Source of the DNA: Reyranella sp.
Lineage (GTDB): Bacteria; Pseudomonadota; Alphaproteobacteria; Reyranellales; Reyranellaceae
Length of the DNA: 11,079 nt
Direction: 5' to 3'
Assembly: GCA_030681635.1 (NCBI GenBank)
Contig: JAUXRT010000527.1
Coordinates: 1-11,079 of the forward strand
In this document: one piece after another, positions 1 to 6,370 of the stretch
How the letters are laid out: each line of letters starts with the position of its first letter
Numbering within the stretch: position 1 is the first letter of the stretch
Position numbers and translations under genes: made by a program
The notes under the pieces: model-generated
The model's database searches: none
What the model was told of the DNA's origin: nothing
The model's input: only the letters and a program-made list of their open reading frames with translations

Positions 1-32
1 GGCCTGCCGATGAACATCTGGTTCTGAATCAT
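1..32 (-). CDS. Possible N-terminal start of a gene truncated by the window edge
   Basis: On the minus strand an ATG at 32-30 opens a frame that runs off the left edge and reads MIQNQMFIGR. This loosely resembles the N-terminus of NAD(P)-dependent aldehyde dehydrogenases (MFIGG/LFIGG type), but ten residues cannot establish a family. The frame is co-directional with the genes to its right and starts just after the palindrome at 34-177. A weak purine patch (GGAG) lies about 12 bases upstream, inside the palindrome. The alternative is a plus-strand gene tail (GLPMNIWF then TGA at 25-27). The minus reading is slightly favoured by operon direction only. Confidence 0.25.
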   Translation of the reverse strand, partial: MIQNQMFIGR

Positions 33-33
33 T

Positions 34-177
34 GGAGCGCGCCACTCCAGCGGCGCTCATGTCTTCCGGACCGCGGGCGTCCCGCCCGCTCCGGCGCATT
101 CACATGCGCCTTGAGGCGCGCGAGACGCGCGCGGTCCGCAGAATATGAGCATGAGCGCTACTGAAGTGGCGCGCCCC
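34..177. repeat. Long imperfect palindrome (extended hairpin) between tctC and the left-edge ORF
   Basis: The outer arms 34-60 and 151-177 are complementary at 24 of 27 positions plus one G-T wobble. The inner arms 67-75 and 130-138 pair perfectly over 9 bp (CGGACCGCG/CGCGGTCCG) and continue with few mismatches to 90/115. A terminal 6-bp hairpin (GGCGCA at 93-98, TGCGCC at 105-110) caps the structure. A tandem ATGAGC duplication at 145-156 explains the register shift between outer and inner arms. The element fills the space between the tctC stop (181-183) and the left-edge ATG. It has no T-run like an intrinsic terminator and no obvious target-site duplication. It could be a dispersed palindromic repeat, a small non-autonomous (MITE-like) element, or an RNA structure that stops decay or transcription. 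Confidence 0.8.
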
Positions 178-180
178 CGA

Positions 181-1152
181 CTACTCAGGCTTGATCCCGG
201 CAGCCTGCAGCACCGGGACCCAGATCGGCTCCTGGATCTTCAGCCAGTCGCCGAGTTGCTGGGGCGTGCCGCCCATGGCGACGAAGCCGCGCTTCTTGAG
301 GTCGTCCTTGCCCTCGGGCGTCGACACCGCATCGTTCAGCGCCTTGTTCAGCTTGGCAACGACTGCGGGCGGCGTGCCGGTCGGCGCCAGCAGCGTGTAG
401 ACGATCGTGCCATCGACATCGCCCGCCCCCAGCTCCTTGAAGGTGGGAATGTCAGGCGCCACCGACGAGCGCTCCAGCGACGCCATGGCGTAGGGCTTGA
501 GCTTGCCAGCCGCGATCTGCGGCGCAACGCTGGTGATGCTCGACATGCCGAGCTTGATGTGGCCGCCCAGCAGATCGGTGACCAGCGGGCCGGTGCCGCG
601 GAACGGCACATGCGTCAGCTTGAGGCCGTTCAGCATGGCGAACTGCTCGGTCGACAGATGCATTGGCGTCGTGAGCCCGGCCGTGCCGTACTGGACGGAG
701 CCAGGTGCCGCCTTGGCCGCGGCGATGATCGCCTTGAGATCGGCCCAGGGCGCGTCGGCGCTGCCCACCAGCACCGATTCCTGCTTGGCGATGAAGCCGA
801 TCGGAATGAAGGCGGTCTTGGGGTCGTAGCCGAGCTTGGCCACGATATAGGGATAGAGTGGCAGGTTGTTGGCGCTGACCACCATCCAGTGGCCGTCGGC
901 CGGCTGCTTGGCGACGAAGTCGTGGGCGATGTTGCCGCCACCGCCGCCCTTGTTGTCGATGATGATGGTACCGCCGAGCGAGCGTTGCATCGGCTCCTGG
1001 ATGGCGCGCGCCAGCGCGTCCGTGCCCCCACCCGGCGGGAACGGCACGACGACATGCACGGGCTGCGAGGGAAAGGCCTGGGCCTGCGCAGCGGAGCCCG
1101 CAGCCGCGATCGCACCGAGCGACGCGACGAAAACACGACGATGGACGCTCAC
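181..1152 (-). CDS. Tripartite tricarboxylate transporter substrate-binding protein (TctC/Bug family)
   Basis: The 323-residue periplasmic solute-binding protein is of the Bug/TctC type, which captures carboxylates or other small organic acids for a TctAB-type secondary transporter. Residues 1-26 form a signal peptide with a hydrophobic core and a likely AQA cleavage site. The HRRVFVAS stretch near the start is a weak twin-arginine-like motif. The family hallmark loop PFPPGGGTDALAR follows at about 37-49, and HVPFRGTGPLVTDLLGGHI is the typical central motif. Length is normal for the family. The start is GTG (1152-1150), supported by GGGAGG eight bases upstream. The next gene upstream is gapR, 72 bp away, so it may be co-transcribed or independent. 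No TctA or TctB gene lies in the window, and the ligand cannot be deduced. A sugar acid is possible given the divergent catabolic operon. Confidence 0.93.
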   Translation of the reverse strand: MSVHRRVFVASLGAIAAAGSAAQAQAFPSQPVHVVVPFPPGGGTDALARAIQEPMQRSLGGTIIIDNKGGGGGNIAHDFVAKQPADGHWMVVSANNLPLYPYIVAKLGYDPKTAFIPIGFIAKQESVLVGSADAPWADLKAIIAAAKAAPGSVQYGTAGLTTPMHLSTEQFAMLNGLKLTHVPFRGTGPLVTDLLGGHIKLGMSSITSVAPQIAAGKLKPYAMASLERSSVAPDIPTFKELGAGDVDGTIVYTLLAPTGTPPAVVAKLNKALNDAVSTPEGKDDLKKRGFVAMGGTPQQLGDWLKIQEPIWVPVLQAAGIKPE

Positions 1153-1162
1153 GCTTTATTCC

Positions 1163-1179
1163 TCCCGAAGCTTTCGGGA
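1163..1179 (-). promoter_or_regulatory. Hairpin overlapping the tctC ribosome binding site
   Basis: TCCCGAA (1163-1169) and TTCGGGA (1173-1179) form a perfect 7-bp stem with a 3-base loop. In the minus-strand transcript the 3' arm ends in GGGA, which is the first part of the GGGAGG Shine-Dalgarno of the GTG-started tctC gene. The stem could therefore limit ribosome access, or it could be a weak end signal for the gapR transcript. No U-run follows it. Confidence 0.5.
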
Positions 1180-1224
1180 AGCCTCGCGTCCGGCGGCCGG
1201 TGGGGATAGGCCCGCGTTTGAGTC

Positions 1225-1497
1225 TCAGACCATTCCAAGCGCGTGCTTGTAGACGTCGAGCAGCGTCTCCTGCTCGGCGCGGTCGGCCGCATCCATCTGC
1301 CGGAGCGAAACGACCTTCCGCATGGTCTTGACGTCGTAGCCGACGCCCTTGGCTTCGGAATAGACGTCCTTGATGTCGCCGCCGATGGCCTTGCGCTCTT
1401 CCTCGAGCTTCTCGATCCGCTCGACGAAGCTCTTCAGGCGGTCGGCCGAAACCGGCCCGGCCTTGGTCTTCTTGGAAACGGCGCTTCCGTCCGGCAT
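1225..1497 (-). CDS. gapR: GapR-type nucleoid-associated protein (DUF2312)
   Basis: The 90-residue protein matches the DUF2312/GapR family of Alphaproteobacteria. In Caulobacter GapR is a small oligomeric DNA-binding protein that binds overtwisted, AT-rich DNA ahead of replication and transcription forks and assists topoisomerases. Visible features are an N-terminal tail, a long charged coiled-coil helix (about 18-50, with RIEKLEEERKAIGGDIKDVY), the family signature EAKGVGYDVKTMRKVV at about 48-63, and a C-terminal helix ending LLDVYKHALGMV. The frame stays open to a TTG at 1557, but the ATG at 1497 is preferred: AGGAG precedes it by eight bases, its length matches the Caulobacter protein (about 89 residues), and the longer form would start inside the -35 element. 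It lies downstream of the DUF1244 gene with a 111-bp gap that holds a probable promoter. Confidence 0.93.
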   Translation of the reverse strand: MPDGSAVSKKTKAGPVSADRLKSFVERIEKLEEERKAIGGDIKDVYSEAKGVGYDVKTMRKVVSLRQMDAADRAEQETLLDVYKHALGMV

Positions 1498-1527
1498 GTC
1501 CTCAACTCCTAGGGTCCAGTCAGGCGG

Positions 1528-1557
1528 ACCATAGGAGCCGAGGGCATGTCGGCTCAA
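1528..1557 (-). promoter_or_regulatory. Probable sigma-70 promoter for gapR
   Basis: On the minus strand TTGAGC (1557-1552) and TATGGT (1533-1528) are 18 bp apart and each matches the consensus at four of six positions. The predicted transcription start, near 1521, would give a leader of about 24 bases containing the AGGAG ribosome binding site of gapR. This would let gapR be expressed apart from the amidohydrolase genes upstream. Confidence 0.45.
1535..1555. promoter_or_regulatory. Perfect 7-7-7 inverted repeat inside the gapR promoter
   Basis: GAGCCGA (1535-1541) and TCGGCTC (1549-1555) are exact reverse complements separated by seven bases. The dyad sits between the proposed -35 and -10 elements of gapR and overlaps the -35 by four bases. 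That placement is typical of a repressor operator. As RNA it could instead be a hairpin ending the DUF1244 transcript, though no U-run follows. No regulator gene is nearby to assign to it. Confidence 0.45.
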
Positions 1558-1608
1558 TGACGCTGTTGCGCTGAAAGATGGGGATAACGGGGACCGTCCG
1601 GACGAGCC

Positions 1609-1908
<300 letters not shown>

Positions 1909-1930
1909 GACAATCTCCTGGGAACCAAGG

Positions 1931-2608
1931 CTAAAGGCGTGTCCGGGGATATAGGCTCAGCCCGCAGTATAAACCAGTCGGCAGAGGCGATCCGGGCGCA
2001 TGCACCCTGCCCTCCTCGAGATATTCCGGCAGCAGGTGGCTGTGCGGCCCCTCGGGCGAGCGGGCACCGGGCGCCGGAATCGGCTGATGGACCTCCAGCC
2101 GGGCCAGCGCCGAGGCGAAGATGCGGGTCGGGCTGGCCTGCGCGATGGCGCCACCGGCCGGATTGCCCGGTGCGAGCAGCGGCCGGCCGACGCCGCCCCG
2201 CAATGCCGTGCGGGTCGCCGCATCGTCGGGCCGCAGGCGCACCATCATGTCGATGTGGGGTGCGCCGATGCCGAGGTCGAAGGTCGTGTCGTCCAGTTCA
2301 TGGATCGTCGTGCGCCGGGCGCATTCGTGCGACGAGCAAAAGGCGATCTCGCGGGTGCGACCGTCGTCGTCGATCAAGGCGAACAGCACGGCATCGGTGA
2401 GCGGCCCGATGTGAAGCGCGCCGCGCCTGGTCGTGACCGACAGCGCCTCGAGATCGACGGCAAGGTCCGGCTCGTCCGGGTCGTACTGGAATTCGCCGAT
2501 GGCCCCCCAGGTGCCCACACTCCAGCCATTGGCAGCGTCGGCGAGGTGTCGTCGCGCGATGTCGCCAGGATTCTCGTCGAGCCGCACACACTTCATGCGG
2601 GCACCCAT
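1931..2608 (-). CDS. Conserved hypothetical protein coupled to the amidohydrolase
   Basis: The 225-residue protein has no function I can recognise. It has no signal peptide or membrane segment. An N-terminal region (about 10-45) contains ARRHLADAANGWSVGTWGAIGEF. A central region holds SSHECARRTTIHELDD and an Asp/His-containing stretch (GAPHIDMMVRLRPDD). The C-terminal part carries GPHSHLLPEYLEEGRVHAPG, a His-rich pattern that I recall from other alphaproteobacterial hypothetical proteins. The chosen ATG (2608-2606) overlaps the amidohydrolase stop as TGATG, indicating translational coupling. A second ATG four codons later (2596) is an equal candidate because neither has a strong Shine-Dalgarno. 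The frame stays open further upstream, but that part is antisense-like sequence overlapping the amidohydrolase in another frame and is not believed coding. Confidence 0.8.
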   Translation of the reverse strand: MGARMKCVRLDENPGDIARRHLADAANGWSVGTWGAIGEFQYDPDEPDLAVDLEALSVTTRRGALHIGPLTDAVLFALIDDDGRTREIAFCSSHECARRTTIHELDDTTFDLGIGAPHIDMMVRLRPDDAATRTALRGGVGRPLLAPGNPAGGAIAQASPTRIFASALARLEVHQPIPAPGARSPEGPHSHLLPEYLEEGRVHAPGSPLPTGLYCGLSLYPRTRL

Positions 2609-3375
2609 CAACGCAAGGCGACCGCGACGGCGGACTGGATTGCCGGCGCCAACCGCCGCCCCCAGGCGCGCGCCTCGTCTTGCGTGCCAATCAGATCCTG
2701 GCGCACTTCCAGCGAGCAATGCGGCAGGCTGCGCGGACGTGCATGGGCGTTGAGCGTGTATTCGTAGGAGGCGCGCGCCGAATAGGGTTCGTTGTCGCCG
2801 ACCACGAGGGAGGTATCGCGCCGCAGTTCGGTCAGCAGCGGCTCCGGCAGGCGCGGATCGTCGTTCCACAGGACGCCGACGTGCCAAGGGCGCCTAAAAC
2901 CCTTCATCTCGGGCGTAAAACTGTGCATCACGAGCAAGGCAACGGATCGCCCGCTTGCCGTCATGCGGTCAAGCTGTCGGTCGACCTCACGGTGATAAGG
3001 CCAAAAGCACGCCTCGGCGCGGGCGTCGATCTCCGCCTTGGCCAAACCGTGATTCGCCGGCACCGAGGTGCCATCGCTGATTTCCGGAATAGATCCTTCA
3101 CCGCCCGGCCAGCGGTTGCAGTCGATCACCAGGCGCGAATAGCCGGAGGCGACGAGCGGTGCGTCAAGGGCGGTGGCGAGTTCGGTCGCGGCGTCGAGGC
3201 CACCGATATCCCAGCCGATGTGGCGCGCAAGCTCTTCTTCGGAGATGCCGAGACCGCCCAATGCCTTGGGAACGGCCTTGCTGGCGTGATCGCAGAGCAG
3301 CAGGAGCGGCGCCCCGCCCTTTTCATTGAACACCTGAAACGACGGCGGATCTTCTGGGCCGAGGAGTTGTTGCAT
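2608..3375 (-). CDS. N-formylglutamate amidohydrolase family protein
   Basis: The 255-residue protein is of the N-formylglutamate amidohydrolase (FGase) superfamily. Members hydrolyse N-formyl-glutamate to formate and glutamate in one histidine-degradation route. This shorter, predicted branch has no proven substrate. Family motifs in order: LLLCDHAS at 25-32, IGWDIG at 53-58, GYSRLVIDCNR at 78-88, VMHSFTP at 149-155, VGDNEPYS at 192-199 and the C-terminal HARPRSLPHCSLEVRQDLI at about 211-229. The conserved Asp and His residues in these stretches are those expected for metal binding and catalysis. ATG at 3375 gives the normal N-terminus. The frame extends upstream but would overlap the divergent kinase gene. 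No hut genes are nearby, so a role in histidine breakdown is not supported by context. Confidence 0.9.
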   Translation of the reverse strand: MQQLLGPEDPPSFQVFNEKGGAPLLLLCDHASKAVPKALGGLGISEEELARHIGWDIGGLDAATELATALDAPLVASGYSRLVIDCNRWPGGEGSIPEISDGTSVPANHGLAKAEIDARAEACFWPYHREVDRQLDRMTASGRSVALLVMHSFTPEMKGFRRPWHVGVLWNDDPRLPEPLLTELRRDTSLVVGDNEPYSARASYEYTLNAHARPRSLPHCSLEVRQDLIGTQDEARAWGRRLAPAIQSAVAVALR

Positions 3376-3404
3376 CGCGCCCCTATAGTGCGAAGATTGG
3401 CCAA
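3376..3404. promoter_or_regulatory. 29-bp divergent intergenic region with a shared -10-like element
   Basis: Only 29 bp separate the divergent start codons of the amidohydrolase (minus) and glycerate kinase (plus) genes. The palindromic CTATAG at 3383-3388 gives a -10-like hexamer on both strands: TATAGT (3384-3389) for the plus strand and TATAGG (3387-3382) for the minus strand. Neither has a convincing -35. If both are used, the plus transcript would have a leader of about ten bases and the minus transcript would be nearly leaderless. Neither gene shows a strong Shine-Dalgarno. Confidence 0.35.
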
Positions 3405-4688
3405 ATGAAAGATGCCGATGCCCGCGCCCTGTTGCGCGACCTGTTCGATGCCGCCCTGGCGGCGGCCCGCCCCGCCACCTGCCTCGCGCCTTACATCGCC
3501 AAGCTGCAGCCTCCCAAAGGCAAGACAATCGTGATCGGCGCCGGCAAGGCCAGTGCCGCGATGGCGCGCGCCGTCGAAGACCAGTGGCCGCATCCGCTCG
3601 AAGGCCTCGTCGTCACCCGCTATAGTTATGGCGAAGCTTGCAAGCGCATCGAAATCGTCGAAGCCGCCCATCCCGTGCCCGACGAAAAGGGCCGCGCCGC
3701 CGCCGGCCGCATCCTCGACAAGGTGAAAGGCCTCACGGCCGACGACCTCGTGCTCTGCCTCATCTCGGGTGGCGCGTCCTCATTGCTCGCCCTCCCCGCA
3801 CCCGGCCTGTCGCTGGCCGACAAGCAGGAGGTGAACCGGGCGCTGCTGAAGTCAGGCGCCAACATCGTCGAGATGAACACGGTGCGAAAGCACCTCTCGG
3901 CGATCAAGGGCGGAAGGCTCGCCATCGCGGCGCAGCCCGCCCGCGTCCTGTCGTGGCTGATCTCCGATGTGCCCAACGACGATCCCGGCGTGATCGGCTC
4001 GGGGCCCACTGTCCCCGATCGCACAACCTTCGCCGAGGCACTGGCAGTGCTGGCCAAGTACCGCATCGATCCGCCGGCATCCGTGCGCGCCCATCTCGAG
4101 GCGGGTGCGGCCGGCAAGATAGAAGAGACGCCCAAGCCCGCCGATCCACGGCTGCGGCGTGTCGAAACGATCATCGTGGCCACACCCAAACGCTCGCTCG
4201 AAGCGGCCGCCGCGGTGGCGCGCTCGCGCGGCTGCGTGGTCGTGATGTTGGGCGACAATCTCGAAGGCGAGGCGCGCGAGCTGGGCGCGGCGCACGCCCG
4301 CCGCGCCCTCGATCTCGTGGCGGGTGCGAAGAAGCCCACGGTCATCCTCTCCGGTGGCGAGACGACGGTGACGGTGCGCGGCCAGGGCCGCGGCGGCCGC
4401 AACGTCGAATACCTGCTCGGCAAGGCGATCGAGGCCGACGGCGCGCCACAGATCTGGGGCCTCGCGGCCGACACCGACGGCGTCGACGGTGCCGAGGAGA
4501 TTGCCGGTGCCATCTTCACGCCCGACTCGCTGGCCCGCGCCCTGGCCAAGGGCCATGATCCCAAGGCCATGCTGCACAACAACGATGGCCACAGTTTCTT
4601 CGAGTCGCTTGGCGACAGCCTCGTCACCGGCCCGACGCGGACCAATGTCAACGATTTCCGCGCAACCCTGATCGTGCCGAATACATGA
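3405..4688 (+). CDS. ttuD: Glycerate 2-kinase (MOFRL family, TtuD/GckA type)
   Basis: The 427-residue cytosolic enzyme phosphorylates D-glycerate to 2-phosphoglycerate. Older records call this family hydroxypyruvate reductase. The N-terminal DUF4147 domain (about 5-240) shows VIGAGKASAAMA at 43-54, LISGGASSLLALPAPG at 119-134, MNTVRKHLSAIKGGRLA at 157-173 and ISDVPNDDPGVIGSGPTVPD at 186-205. The C-terminal MOFRL domain (about 313-420) shows ILSGGETTVTVRGQGRGGRN at 314-333 and DTDGVDG at 356-362. Length and motifs are complete. It is the first gene of a seven-gene operon and its stop overlaps the next start as ATGA. The start at 3405 has no clear Shine-Dalgarno; a second ATG at 3412 is out of frame. 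TtuD and pyruvate kinase TtuE also occur together in Agrobacterium vitis tartrate operons. Confidence 0.93.
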   Translation: MKDADARALLRDLFDAALAAARPATCLAPYIAKLQPPKGKTIVIGAGKASAAMARAVEDQWPHPLEGLVVTRYSYGEACKRIEIVEAAHPVPDEKGRAAAGRILDKVKGLTADDLVLCLISGGASSLLALPAPGLSLADKQEVNRALLKSGANIVEMNTVRKHLSAIKGGRLAIAAQPARVLSWLISDVPNDDPGVIGSGPTVPDRTTFAEALAVLAKYRIDPPASVRAHLEAGAAGKIEETPKPADPRLRRVETIIVATPKRSLEAAAAVARSRGCVVVMLGDNLEGEARELGAAHARRALDLVAGAKKPTVILSGGETTVTVRGQGRGGRNVEYLLGKAIEADGAPQIWGLAADTDGVDGAEEIAGAIFTPDSLARALAKGHDPKAMLHNNDGHSFFESLGDSLVTGPTRTNVNDFRATLIVPNT

Positions 4689-5104
4689 CAACCTACACCG
4701 GCTCCTGCCATTGCGGTGGCATCGCCTTCCGCTTCGATTCGGAAAAGAAGCCTGAGGAGATGCGGGTCGGCCGCTGCGGCTGCAGCTTCTGCCGCCGCCA
4801 CGGCGCGCGGACGATGGGCGATCCGGCAGGGTCGGTCGAATTCCGCTGCCAGCCCGGCAGCCTTTCCCGCTACCGCTTCGGCCTCGGCATCACCGATTAC
4901 CTGCTCTGTGCCAAATGCGGCACCTATGTCGGCGCGGTCATGGACGATGCAGCCGGGGCAATAGGCATCGTCAACGTCAACTCCCTCGACATCCGCGACA
5001 CTTTCGATCCCGCGCCCGCACTGCACCATTACGACGGCGAGGACGAAGCGCGCCGCCGCAGCCGCCGCCGAAAGTTCTGGATGAAGGCGACCGTGATCGC
5101 CTAA
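4685..5104 (+). CDS. GFA family zinc-binding protein
   Basis: The 139-residue protein belongs to the GFA/CENP-V fold family. Its name-giving member, Gfa of Paracoccus, was described as helping glutathione react with formaldehyde; most members have no proven role. All seven expected zinc-ligand cysteines are present: C8 and C10 (SCHCGG), C31, C33 and C36 (RCGCSFC), and C75 and C78 (CAKCG). The spacings resemble Gfa. The C-terminus is strongly basic (DEARRRSRRRKFWMK). Its ATG overlaps the glycerate kinase stop (ATGA), and OtnK begins 9 bp after its stop, so it is embedded in the sugar-acid operon. A role with a reactive aldehyde such as tartronate semialdehyde is conceivable but is inference. 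The family call is firm, the function open. Confidence 0.9.
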   Translation: MTTYTGSCHCGGIAFRFDSEKKPEEMRVGRCGCSFCRRHGARTMGDPAGSVEFRCQPGSLSRYRFGLGITDYLLCAKCGTYVGAVMDDAAGAIGIVNVNSLDIRDTFDPAPALHHYDGEDEARRRSRRRKFWMKATVIA

Positions 5105-5113
5105 CGTCCTCCC

Positions 5114-6370
5114 ATGGCTGTACTCGGAGTGATTGCCGACGATTTCACCGGCGCGACCGACATCGCGGGCATGCTGGTCAAGGGCGGGATGCGCACGATC
5201 CAGACGATCGGCGTGCCTCCCCAAGGGACGATTCCCGACGACGTCGACGCCGTCGTCGTGGCGCTCAAGACGCGCTCGATCCCGGCAAAGGATGCCGCCG
5301 CCCAGTCGCTCGAGGCGCTGAAGGCGCTTCAGGCGGCCGGCTGCGTCCGCTTCTTCTTCAAATACTGCTCGACCTTCGATTCGACTGATGCCGGCAACAT
5401 CGGGCCGGTGAGCGATGCCCTGCTCGATGCGCTGAAGGCGAAGCAGGCGACCTACTGCCCGGCCTTTCCGGTGAACGGCCGCACGATCTTCTTTGGCCAT
5501 CTGTTCGTGGGCGACCTGCTGCTGTCGGACACGCATATGCGCCACCACCCGCTGACGCCGATGACCGATTCCAGCCTGGTGCGCGTGCTGGCCCGCCAGA
5601 CGAAGCACAAGGTCGGGCTGGCGCCGCTAAAACAGGTCCAGTCCGGATCGGCTTCGTTGCGGGCCGCGCTCGACAAGCTGGCGGCCGAGAACGTGCGCCA
5701 TGTCGTCGTCGATGCCGTGGCCGACACCGATCTCGGCATCATCGGCGAGGCCGTGGGTGACGATGCCCTCGTCACCGGCGGTTCGGGCGTGGCGCTCGGC
5801 CTGCCCGCCGCCTATCGCCGCCGTGGCCTGCTGACGCACAAGCCCAATGCCGACACGCTGCCGAAAGTCGCGGGTGCGGCGGCCGTGCTTGCCGGTTCCT
5901 GCTCAACGGCAACGCTCAGTCAGATCGCCGCCTTCAAGGGCCCGCATCTCGCGCTCGATACCGACGCCATCTGCCGCGGCGAGCCGGTCGGCGAGAAGGC
6001 ACTCGCCTGGGCCAAGGACAAGCTCGGCAACGGAGCCATTCTCCTGTCGGCCAGCGACAAGCCCGACGCGGTGAAGGCCTTGCAGGCGAAATACGGCGTC
6101 GAGAAGTCGAGCCAGGCGATCGAGAAGACGATGGCGGCCCTCGCACGCGGGTTGGTCGCGGCGGGCGTCAGTCGCCTGGTCGTGGCCGGCGGCGAGACCT
6201 CGGGCGCAGTCGTCGGCGCCCTCGACGTGACGGCGCTCCGCATCGGCCCCGAGATCGATCCCGGCGTGCCATGGACGGCCTCGGTTGGAAACAAGCCGCT
6301 GTTGCTGGCGCTGAAGTCGGGCAATTTCGGCGCAACCGACTTCTTCACCAAGGCGTTTGAACGGCTATGA
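5114..6370 (+). CDS. otnK: 3-oxo-tetronate kinase
   Basis: The 418-residue four-carbon acid sugar kinase (DUF1537 family) uses ATP to convert 3-oxo-tetronate (3-dehydro-L-erythronate) to its 4-phosphate. The N-terminal substrate-binding domain begins VIADDFTGATDIAGML at 6-21, with D9 and D10 in the family's active-site motif. The stretch TYCPAFPVNGRTIFFGHLF at 113-131 and RHHPLTPMTDSSLVRVLARQ at 143-162 are typical of OtnK rather than of other DUF1537 kinases. The C-terminal nucleotide-binding domain shows VLAGSCSTATLSQI at 258-271 and VVAGGETSGAVVGAL at 356-370. Length is normal. The stop overlaps the otnC start as ATGA, matching the order of the characterised OtnK-OtnC pair. Confidence 0.94.
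   Translation: MAVLGVIADDFTGATDIAGMLVKGGMRTIQTIGVPPQGTIPDDVDAVVVALKTRSIPAKDAAAQSLEALKALQAAGCVRFFFKYCSTFDSTDAGNIGPVSDALLDALKAKQATYCPAFPVNGRTIFFGHLFVGDLLLSDTHMRHHPLTPMTDSSLVRVLARQTKHKVGLAPLKQVQSGSASLRAALDKLAAENVRHVVVDAVADTDLGIIGEAVGDDALVTGGSGVALGLPAAYRRRGLLTHKPNADTLPKVAGAAAVLAGSCSTATLSQIAAFKGPHLALDTDAICRGEPVGEKALAWAKDKLGNGAILLSASDKPDAVKALQAKYGVEKSSQAIEKTMAALARGLVAAGVSRLVVAGGETSGAVVGALDVTALRIGPEIDPGVPWTASVGNKPLLLALKSGNFGATDFFTKAFERL

Noticed and set aside
145..1209. 354-codon plus-strand frame opposite the Bug protein gene
   Set aside because: The opposite strand encodes an unmistakable TctC-family protein with signal peptide and ribosome binding site, whereas this translation is Arg/Gly/Asp-rich without motifs.
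1595..1604. 10-bp palindrome CGTCCGGACG just downstream of the DUF1244 stop
   Set aside because: It has no loop for a terminator and no T-run, and short GC palindromes are common at this base composition.
5236..5260. Palindromic GACGACGTCGACGCCGTCGTC-like stretch in otnK
   Set aside because: It encodes an Asp/Val-rich run (DDVDAVVV), and GAC/GTC codons are naturally reverse complements, so coding explains it.
3626..5608. 660-codon open frame on the minus strand across the glycerate kinase, GFA and otnK genes
   Set aside because: It is antisense to three well-recognised genes, has Arg/Ala/Gly-rich low-information composition and no recognisable motif; long antisense frames are expected in GC-rich DNA.
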